The position numbers and the translations under genes are program-made. A DNA stretch of 64,000 bases from Rhodospirillaceae bacterium. Its GTDB lineage: Bacteria; Pseudomonadota; Alphaproteobacteria; Rhodospirillales; UBA2165. Every line of letters starts with the position of its first letter. Position 1 is the first letter of the stretch. The stretch lies in NCBI GenBank assembly GCA_002723345.1, contig PBNV01000008.1, positions 1 through 64,000 on the forward strand, given 5' to 3'. The notes beneath the pieces are model-generated. The model searched no databases. It was not told the DNA's origin and saw only the letters and a program-made list of their open reading frames with translations. Below, one piece after another: positions 46,957 to 53,901 of this stretch.

Positions 46957-47739
46957 ATGGACCCAATTCGCATTGCCTATCAGAGCTATACTGACCAAGA
47001 CGAGGCTGGGACCTATTGGGATCACCTTCAAAAACACCTGGACGATATTGTTGATGAGGGTACGGTAGTTGACATCATCGGCATAACGCCGGGAGATGCC
47101 TATGCGCATTCCTTGGAAGAGTGGCGTACCGGCCGGGAAATGATCTGCAATGCCATCCAGGCTGAAAAAGACGGTTACGACGGCTTCGCTGTTGGCCATT
47201 TCCAAGAACCGGGCCTCTACGAAGCCCGGGCTTCTGTCGATATTCCGGTGCACGGTCTTGGCGAGGCCTCAATGCTCTATGCCTGCCAGTTGGGCCAAAA
47301 GGTAGGTATTGTGACGATCAATCCTCGTTATATCCCCTGGTTCCACCATCAAATTGGTAAGTATGGCCTTCGCGAACGGGTGACCGGAGTGCATGCAATG
47401 GAATTTCAGCCAGGGGCGATATTGGCGGCTTTTGACACAGATGGTGGAGAGGAGGAGGTTGCTAAATTATTCGAGATGCAGGCCAAGCCTCTAGTGGACA
47501 GAGGCGTAGATGTGCTGATACCGGGTGGGGGCATTCCAATGCTGCTATTCAGTCGATTATTTAATCATAATGTTGAAGGAGCGCCGGTTATGAATGGAAT
47601 TCCCGTCCTGGTGAAGATGACTGAAATGGCGGTGAAGCTGCGCCGGCTCACAGGCCTCAATGTAAGCCGCACCAGTGATTTTGCGCTCCCACCCCAGGAA
47701 ATTATCGACCAGTTTATATCAAATCCGAGGGATTTGTGA
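46957..47739 (+). CDS. Asp/Glu/hydantoin racemase-fold protein without catalytic cysteines
   Basis: A 260-residue protein of the hydantoin/aspartate racemase superfamily. VGHFQEPGLYEARASVDIPV (about 79-98) aligns with the family pattern in which Cys precedes Phe-Gly-Asp-Pro-Gly-Leu; here that Cys is His81. The second catalytic Cys region reads VLIPGGGIPML (about 186-196) with Gly in its place. Both acid/base cysteines are therefore absent. HGLGEASMLYACQLG and VTINPRYIPWF keep the fold. The start was set at the ATG 46957 (DPIRIAYQSY is the usual opening); a longer frame goes back to 46849. First gene of the five-gene operon, 3 bases before the thiolase gene. Confidence 0.8.
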   Translation: MDPIRIAYQSYTDQDEAGTYWDHLQKHLDDIVDEGTVVDIIGITPGDAYAHSLEEWRTGREMICNAIQAEKDGYDGFAVGHFQEPGLYEARASVDIPVHGLGEASMLYACQLGQKVGIVTINPRYIPWFHHQIGKYGLRERVTGVHAMEFQPGAILAAFDTDGGEEEVAKLFEMQAKPLVDRGVDVLIPGGGIPMLLFSRLFNHNVEGAPVMNGIPVLVKMTEMAVKLRRLTGLNVSRTSDFALPPQEIIDQFISNPRDL

Positions 47740-47742
47740 GGA

Positions 47743-48918
47743 ATGGCGAAACGACAAGGATATGAAGGCGTCGCAGTGTGTGTGCCGGTGACGGTGCCTT
47801 ACACCCGCTATTCCATTAAGAGCGCACATTGGTTTTGTGGTCGTGCGCTTGCGGGCCTCATAAAGGGCGCAGGTATTGACAAGAACGAGGTCGACGGGAT
47901 GTGTGTATCGAGTTTTACGCTCGCGCCGGACACAGCTGTTGGGCTTACTCAACATCTTGGTATGTCTCCCCGTTGGCTTGACCATATTCCAATGGGAGGT
48001 GCCAGCGGAGGGGTGGCCCTTCGTCGTGCAACCCGTGCGATCCAGGCTGGGGACGCCGACATTATTGCCTGTATTGGTGCAGATACTAACCATGTCGATA
48101 CTTTCCGACAAACCGTGGCAACCTTCAGCCAGTTTGCCAATGATGCTGTATATCCCTACGGCTCGGGAGGCCCCAATTCTAGCTTTGCCTTTTTGACTGA
48201 TCATTATATGACCGAGTTTGGTGCTGAGCGTGAGGATTTTGGCCGAGTTTGTTTGGCTCAGCGTCAGAATGCGCTCCCCGTGGCTCATGCCATGATGAAA
48301 CGACCACTTTCTATGGATGAGTATTTAAATGCACGATTGATTGCAGAGCCTCTGCGTCTCTTCGATTGCGTTATGCCCTGCGCTGGAGCAGAGGCATTTC
48401 TGGTGATGTCCATTGACCGTGCCAAGTCACTTGGTCTCGATTATGTAGAAGTTATGGCGACGATTGAGCGTCATAATGCTTTTCCGGAAGATCCCGTTCA
48501 GTATCGCGCGGGCTGGGCGGTAGATGTGGAGGATTTTTATGGTCAGGCAGGTTTGGGGCCCGAGGATATAGATCTAATGCAAGCTTATGATGATTACCCA
48601 GTTATCTGTTTTATGCAAATAGAGGATTTGGGATTTTGTGGGAAAGGAGACGCCGCAAGGTTCGTCCGTGAGCGGGATTTGACCGCAGAATGTGGAGACT
48701 TTCCGTTCAACACGTCGGGCGGGCAATTGTCCACTGGGCAGGCAGGTGCCGGTGGAGGCTATATTGGGGTGGTAGAAACCTTACGCCAACTGACTGATCA
48801 GGTTCAGGGGCATCAAGTCGAAAACGCTCGGCATGGTCTCGCGGCCTTTTTCGGTATGATTAATTATGACCGCGGACTCTGTACTTCAGCCATTATTCTT
48901 AAGAGGGCAGACGCTTGA
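47743..48918 (+). CDS. Thiolase-fold protein (SCP2/lipid-transfer type) lacking the nucleophilic Cys
   Basis: A 391-residue protein of the SCP2-thiolase superfamily. The nucleophile elbow, Cys-Ala-Ser-Gly in true thiolases, reads IPMGGASGGVAL with Gly86 in the cysteine position. The late GHPxGxxG loop reads TGQAGAGGG with Gln333 for His. FNTSGGQLS just before it is well kept. These are marks of the thiolase-like proteins that pair with a DUF35 partner. One such pair, Ltp2 with the DUF35 domain of ChsH2, is a retro-aldolase in steroid side-chain breakdown. The next gene starts inside its stop (TTGA), so a complex is likely. Confidence 0.85.
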   Translation: MAKRQGYEGVAVCVPVTVPYTRYSIKSAHWFCGRALAGLIKGAGIDKNEVDGMCVSSFTLAPDTAVGLTQHLGMSPRWLDHIPMGGASGGVALRRATRAIQAGDADIIACIGADTNHVDTFRQTVATFSQFANDAVYPYGSGGPNSSFAFLTDHYMTEFGAEREDFGRVCLAQRQNALPVAHAMMKRPLSMDEYLNARLIAEPLRLFDCVMPCAGAEAFLVMSIDRAKSLGLDYVEVMATIERHNAFPEDPVQYRAGWAVDVEDFYGQAGLGPEDIDLMQAYDDYPVICFMQIEDLGFCGKGDAARFVRERDLTAECGDFPFNTSGGQLSTGQAGAGGGYIGVVETLRQLTDQVQGHQVENARHGLAAFFGMINYDRGLCTSAIILKRADA

Positions 48919-50156
48919 CTACACCACTACCCAAACCCAAACGCAAAGACCCGGTTAAACGAACACGTAAACCCACTATGCCGCCGGGTAATCGGTCGCG
49001 CGAGGCACAAGGCTTAGCTTCCATGGCAGCCCGTGGTCGGTTTGCATTGCAAACTTGCGCCGACTGTGGAGCTGTTCAATACCCGCCCCGCCAAATATGC
49101 AGAGAATGCCTCAGCGGCGATCTCCATTGGAAAGATGTTGATAATGGTGGCACGCTCTTGGCAGAGACTACCCTACAACATTCTAATGATTTATTTTTCA
49201 GGGATCGGTTGCCCTGGCGTTTGGGGGTTGTGAGGTCTGATCTGGACCTATCTATGGTTGTGCATTTGGCAGAGGATTGCGTGCCTGGGGAGCGCGTCCG
49301 TTTGTCCATTGGGTTAGATCGTGCTGGCAATGCTGTAATGGCAGCGAGGCCGGAGAAACCTTCATCTGGTGAAGAGGATGATTTACAGTTGAGAGAAATG
49401 ACATTTGATCCGAAAAATCGCCGTGCTCTTATTGTGGACGGCAAGACGGAATTGGGCCTTGGTTTTGCCAAAGCATTGCTTAAGCGTGATGCACGAGCGA
49501 TTTTTGTAGGAGTTGCGCAACCCTGGAAAGCCAGCCCTTACCTTGACGAAATTAGGAAACTTGAAAAGGTCACCATTTACGATCTCGACGTCACAGATAC
49601 CGACTCGGTGGAAGAATTAGCCGCAACAATTGGCGACAAGGTCGAGATTATGATCAATAACAGTTATCATCTTCGGCCTGGCGGACTCATGGACCGTTTC
49701 GATATTAACGTTGCTCACGACGAGATGGAAATCCATTACCATGGTCTCATGCGGCTTGCCGGCTTATTCGGCCCGGTCATGCGATCGCGAGGGGCTGATG
49801 GCCAGCATGGCGCGGTTGCTTGGCTAAACGTTTTGTCGGCCTACGCAATGGTGAATAACCCAGAGCTTGGAACCTATTCTGCCTCTCAAGCGGCGGCGTT
49901 ATCATTGTCACAATGTCTTAGGGCAGAAATGACCCATGGCGGCGTCCGAGTGGTAAATGCCTTTTTGGGACCGATAGAGGACGAGTGGCATCAACTGGCC
50001 TTACCGCCTAAACTAGATCCGATCGTAACGGCAGACCGAATTATCAAGGGACTAGAACGTGGGCAGGAAGATATTCCCATTGGTGCCGTAGCGGAGGAAA
50101 TTATTGAACGCCTCTCAGAGAATCCCAAAGAAATTGAACGAGCCATTAGGCTCTGA
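48915..50156 (+). CDS. DUF35 (Zn-ribbon/OB-fold) - SDR fusion protein
   Basis: A 413-residue two-domain protein. After a basic tail (1-35), a Zn-ribbon with Cys48, Cys51, Cys62 and Cys65 (CADCGAVQYPPRQICREC) leads into an OB-fold (about 70-150, DUF35). From about residue 158 a short-chain dehydrogenase-like domain follows: ALIVDGKTELGLGFAKALL (a changed glycine loop), DLDVTDTDSVEELA, IMINNSYH and LNVLSAYAMV. The catalytic Tyr321 is kept, but the YxxxK lysine is Gln325. DUF35 proteins scaffold thiolase partners and pass CoA intermediates. Start TTG 48915 follows AAGAGGG and overlaps the thiolase stop. The SDR half may be a weak or binding-only domain. Confidence 0.85.
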   Translation: MTTPLPKPKRKDPVKRTRKPTMPPGNRSREAQGLASMAARGRFALQTCADCGAVQYPPRQICRECLSGDLHWKDVDNGGTLLAETTLQHSNDLFFRDRLPWRLGVVRSDLDLSMVVHLAEDCVPGERVRLSIGLDRAGNAVMAARPEKPSSGEEDDLQLREMTFDPKNRRALIVDGKTELGLGFAKALLKRDARAIFVGVAQPWKASPYLDEIRKLEKVTIYDLDVTDTDSVEELAATIGDKVEIMINNSYHLRPGGLMDRFDINVAHDEMEIHYHGLMRLAGLFGPVMRSRGADGQHGAVAWLNVLSAYAMVNNPELGTYSASQAAALSLSQCLRAEMTHGGVRVVNAFLGPIEDEWHQLALPPKLDPIVTADRIIKGLERGQEDIPIGAVAEEIIERLSENPKEIERAIRL

Positions 50157-50178
50157 ACGGGCTAGGAGTGAGTACAAA

Positions 50179-50973
50179 ATGAGTAAACGCAGATCCAATG
50201 GCTTGTTGAATAGCTTGCTTGGTGCAATCACTGGCGGTGGAGTGCGTGTGGTAGACCTAACAATGACCTTGGATCAAAAGGTTCCAACGATTGTACTGCC
50301 CCCAGAATTGGGACAATCGTGGCCGTTCCGACTGGAAGAAATATCACGGTATGATCATCGGGGACCCAATACCTACTGGAACAATATGTCCTGTGGAGAA
50401 CATACGGGAACGCATTTTGACGCGCCGATTCATTGGATCTCAGGCAAAGACTTGCCCGATAACGCCACGGATACCATTCCGCCGGAAATGTTCTTGGCCC
50501 ACGCCTGTGTTGTAGATTGTACCTTGGAAGCAGAAAAGGATCCCGACTACCTTCTCACGATCCAGAAAGTAGAGGAATGGGAAGAAGAAAACGGTAAAAT
50601 TCCACCCCGCTCCTGGCTCGTAATGCGAACTGACTGGTCCATGAAATTTGATCCTGTCGAATACCTGAATCTGGATGACACCGGGGCGCATACTCCAGGG
50701 CCGCACATGGACCTTGTGCCCTGGCTTATTGAAGAGCGAGACGTAGTGGGTTTCGGCTGTGAGGCTGTTGGCACGGATGCTGGCCAGGCCCAGCATTTCA
50801 ATATTCCATTTCCGTGTCACCATCTAATGCATGGGCATGGTCGATTTGGTCTTCCGGCGCTTACCAACCTTGATAAGTTGCCCCCACAGGGTTCACTTTT
50901 TATTACCCCGCCACTCAAAATTCGCCAGGGATCTGGCAGCCCCGTGCGCGTTTTAGCGCTGGTGGAAGAGTAA
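50179..50973 (+). CDS. Cyclase-family metal-dependent hydrolase
   Basis: A 264-residue protein of the cyclase family, which includes bacterial kynurenine formamidase and isatin hydrolase. The signature HxGTHxDxPxH is complete as HTGTHFDAPIHW (about 75-86). EAVGTDAGQAQHFNIPF and HHLMHGHG follow as in the family. Members open lactams, imides or formamides, so it may act on a ring or amide intermediate of the operon. The ATG at 50179 follows AGGAG by 10 bases; the longer frame starting inside the previous gene is not needed. Confidence 0.88.
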   Translation: MSKRRSNGLLNSLLGAITGGGVRVVDLTMTLDQKVPTIVLPPELGQSWPFRLEEISRYDHRGPNTYWNNMSCGEHTGTHFDAPIHWISGKDLPDNATDTIPPEMFLAHACVVDCTLEAEKDPDYLLTIQKVEEWEEENGKIPPRSWLVMRTDWSMKFDPVEYLNLDDTGAHTPGPHMDLVPWLIEERDVVGFGCEAVGTDAGQAQHFNIPFPCHHLMHGHGRFGLPALTNLDKLPPQGSLFITPPLKIRQGSGSPVRVLALVEE

Positions 50974-50979
50974 ATACGG

Positions 50980-52521
50980 ATGACCGCAAAGGAGGGCGCT
51001 TACACGCCGCCGCCCGAGGTCTATCAGGCGGGATCTACGACGTATGGCAGACTGTTTCAGGAGTCTGCATCTCTTAATTCGGAGCGAACGGCACTGATTG
51101 AAGGCGCGCGCTCTCGAAGCTACGCAGAGTTAAATGAGCGCAGCGACCTTATGGCACGCGTTTTGTTGGACAGCGGGCTTGACCGGGGGGATCGTGTCGC
51201 TCTGCTAACCCGTAATTGTATTGAGTTTGTGGAGGTGGAACTAGCGGCCGCAAAGATTGGTGCCATTTCTGTAAACCTGAATTGGCGCCAAACGCCGGCC
51301 GAGCTTGCCCATTGTGTCTGCCTAACAAAGCCGTCCTTTATTGTCAGTGGCAAGGAGTTCGTGGCGCCGCTAAGAGATGCTGGCTGGGAGACTGACCTAG
51401 TGATCGGTCGGGATTATAATGCAGCGCTTAATGCCGTTGACCGTGCAGACTTACCTTTCGTCGATGTCGAAGGCGAGGATGGTCTCTGTATTTTATTTAC
51501 CAGCGGTACCACCGGTATGCCCAAAGGGGCGCTAATCAGTCACCGGGCCATGATTGCCCGGGCCCTGATTTTTGCAACGGAGACAGGTGCGCCCAAGGAT
51601 GATACTTTTATTGCTTGGTCACCCCTATTTCATATGGGATCGAACGATTTCACGTTGGCAACACTTTTGCGTGGGGGCCAAATCGTGATCATCGATGGCT
51701 ATGACGCTGACAAGATGATTGATGCGATCGAGGAATATGCGGTGCATTATGTGACCGTGGTGCCGGGAATGATCGAAGATTTTATTAAACATTTCAAAAC
51801 TCGGGACGCGAAACCAAAGCCCATTGGCCTAATTGGTGCCATGGCGGATCTGGTGCCTCGGCCACTACTTAAAGAAATTACGACTCTTTTAAATGCACCT
51901 TATTTCAATACTTTTGGATCAACGGAAACAGGAAACCCGCCGGCGTCAGCGAGCCTTATCCCCGTCGGTAAAGCACCAGAGAGTTTGTCGAAAAAACAAA
52001 ACGATTTTTGCGAAATACGTCTCGTCGATGCTGATGGCAATGATGTGGTTGATGGCGAGCCCGGGGAACTGGCTATCCGCGGCCCCAGCGTATTTTCTGG
52101 TTATTGGGGTAATGATGCCGCTAATCAAGAGGCCTTTCGGGGCGGCTGGTTCCACATGGGGGACGTCTTTCGTCGCAATGCAGATGGATCACTCGACTTT
52201 GTGGACCGTGTAAAATACATGATTAAGTCAGGTGGAGAGAACATTTACCCCGCGGAGATTGAGCAACATATTATGGTAGATGAGCGTATCCTCGACGTGG
52301 CCGTGGTTAGAAAATCGCACGAAAAATGGGGTGAGGTGCCCGTTGTATTTGCCGCTCGAAGTGATCAGGCCCTAACGCCAGAAGACGTGATTGGTATGTG
52401 TCGAGGCCGTATTGCAAATTACAAACTGCCCAAAGAGGTTCATTTTATCGAGATGGATGACCTGCCGCGCAGCACGTCCGGTAAAATTCAACGACATATC
52501 CTTGAAGAGCGTCTAAGATAG
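50980..52521 (+). CDS. Acyl-CoA synthetase (class I adenylate-forming)
   Basis: A 513-residue CoA ligase. LFTSGTTGMPKGALISH (about 168-184) is the P-loop, YFNTFGSTETGNP the adenine motif, GWFHMGDVFRRNADGSLDFV the hinge side, and SGKIQRHIL the catalytic-lysine end. It is the last gene of the five-gene operon, 6 bases after the cyclase stop. It probably supplies the acyl-CoA on which the thiolase-like/DUF35 pair acts (inference). It is only distantly like the synthetase at 37358, so the two likely use different acids. Confidence 0.9.
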   Translation: MTAKEGAYTPPPEVYQAGSTTYGRLFQESASLNSERTALIEGARSRSYAELNERSDLMARVLLDSGLDRGDRVALLTRNCIEFVEVELAAAKIGAISVNLNWRQTPAELAHCVCLTKPSFIVSGKEFVAPLRDAGWETDLVIGRDYNAALNAVDRADLPFVDVEGEDGLCILFTSGTTGMPKGALISHRAMIARALIFATETGAPKDDTFIAWSPLFHMGSNDFTLATLLRGGQIVIIDGYDADKMIDAIEEYAVHYVTVVPGMIEDFIKHFKTRDAKPKPIGLIGAMADLVPRPLLKEITTLLNAPYFNTFGSTETGNPPASASLIPVGKAPESLSKKQNDFCEIRLVDADGNDVVDGEPGELAIRGPSVFSGYWGNDAANQEAFRGGWFHMGDVFRRNADGSLDFVDRVKYMIKSGGENIYPAEIEQHIMVDERILDVAVVRKSHEKWGEVPVVFAARSDQALTPEDVIGMCRGRIANYKLPKEVHFIEMDDLPRSTSGKIQRHILEERLR

Positions 52522-52545
52522 GTCGGACTTCTGACGACTTCATGT

Positions 52546-52570
52546 AGTGTACCAAAATAAAATGTATACT
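52546..52570. promoter_or_regulatory. Possible operator/promoter before gcvT
   Basis: AGTGTAC (52546-52552) and GTATACT (52564-52570) form an inverted repeat, six of seven bases matched, with 11 bases between. TATACT (52565-52570) is also a good -10 box. Such GTATAC half-sites recall GntR-family operators, but no regulator gene is nearby. I looked for a glycine riboswitch in the 112-base leader and saw none. Confidence 0.3.
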
Positions 52571-52633
52571 GTTAACGGCGCGCGTGACCATAAAATATAA
52601 AGTTAGTTCAACCGCCCGTTGGGAGGGCTCTAA

Positions 52634-53728
52634 ATGACTGATGCGCTCAATCAAACGCCTCTCCACAGCTTGCATGTTGAACTCGGTGCTAAGATGGTGG
52701 ATTTCGCTGGCTGGAGTATGCCAGTACAGTATTCCGGGATCATCGAAGAACACACCCAGTGCCGGGAAAAAGCGGCTTTGTTTGATGTCTCTCATATGGG
52801 GCAGGTCGAGCTTCGGGGAAGTTATACTGCCAAGGCTCTGGAAAAACTCGTGCCGAGCGACATCGATGGTATGAGGGAAGGGAAGGCGCGTTATACGCTG
52901 CTTACCAATGAGGATGGCGGGATCAAAGATGACCTGATCGTCTCGAATGCGGGTGATCATTTATATTTGGTAGTCAATGCCGCCATGCGGGATCAGGATA
53001 TCGGTCATTTGCGCGCGGCCCTATCAGATGTTGACGTTGTGGAGTTGATCGATCGAGCTCTGATCGCAGTGCAAGGCCCTGAGGCGGAGCCTGTCGTCGC
53101 CGCCTTCGTGCCCGAGGTTCGGGATTTAGGTTTCATGGAAACAGTCATGTGCGATTGGGCGGGGATTTCTTGCCGAATCTCACGGCTCGGCTATACCGGC
53201 GAAGACGGGTTTGAAATATCTCTGCCTGATAGCAGTGCCCGGGAAGTTGTCACGGCGCTGCTGGATCATCCGGATGTTGGGCCTGCGGGACTTGGCGCCA
53301 GGGACACGCTTCGGCTGGAGGCTGGACTTTGTCTCTATGGGAACGATATCGATGGTACGACTTCGCCGGTGGAAGCTAACCTTCCCTGGACCATTCAAAA
53401 ACGCCGGCGGGAGGATGGCGGCTTCCACGGCGCTGATCGCATTTTAGCCGAACTTGCCTCTGGACCATCTCGGAAACTGGTCGGCATCCTACCCGATGGC
53501 CGTGCCCCGGCCCGGCATGGAACCGAAATTTGCACAAACGGCGGACAAAGCATTGGCGCCGTGACCAGTGGTGGATTTGGCCCAACGACAGGCGGCCCGA
53601 TTTCAATGGGCTATGTTGACAGTAATTACGCCGGATCGGGGACGTCTGTGATTCTCAAAGTCCGTAACCGTGAGGTTATTGGAACCATAGTTGAATTGCC
53701 CTTTGTCCCCCACAAATATAAACGTTAA
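52634..53728 (+). CDS. gcvT: Glycine cleavage system T protein (aminomethyltransferase)
   Basis: Takes the aminomethyl group from lipoyl-GcvH to tetrahydrofolate, releasing ammonia and giving methylene-THF. The 364-residue product has FAGWSMPVQYSG, FDVSHMGQVEL, the catalytic Asp in GGIKDDLIV (about 98-101), GYTGEDGFEI and GLGARDTLRLEAGL. Full length. GGGAGGGC precedes the ATG by 5 bases. gcvP follows 173 bases later. A weak hairpin (about 53744-53760) stands between them and may lower read-through. Confidence 0.96.
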   Translation: MTDALNQTPLHSLHVELGAKMVDFAGWSMPVQYSGIIEEHTQCREKAALFDVSHMGQVELRGSYTAKALEKLVPSDIDGMREGKARYTLLTNEDGGIKDDLIVSNAGDHLYLVVNAAMRDQDIGHLRAALSDVDVVELIDRALIAVQGPEAEPVVAAFVPEVRDLGFMETVMCDWAGISCRISRLGYTGEDGFEISLPDSSAREVVTALLDHPDVGPAGLGARDTLRLEAGLCLYGNDIDGTTSPVEANLPWTIQKRRREDGGFHGADRILAELASGPSRKLVGILPDGRAPARHGTEICTNGGQSIGAVTSGGFGPTTGGPISMGYVDSNYAGSGTSVILKVRNREVIGTIVELPFVPHKYKR

Positions 53729-53901
53729 GCCACTCGAAATATTAGCCTCTTCAGAGGGCTGTACCCGTTATTATTCGGCCTGGGCAGGGGTGGCTTGAAG
53801 TGGCTAGGTGTGTCGCAGATAATCTGTGATATTACGCAACCTACAAATATTTTTTAGCGTGCCGGTAGTGCCGGACGCAGTCTCTTGATGGATGATATGC
53901 C

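Noticed and set aside
52522-52633. Glycine riboswitch before gcvT
   Set aside because: The leader is only 112 bases and lacks the paired aptamer pattern.
52445-52960. 171-residue minus-strand reading frame over the gcvT start
   Set aside because: It spans the end of the acyl-CoA ligase gene and the start of gcvT on the other strand; both are certain genes.
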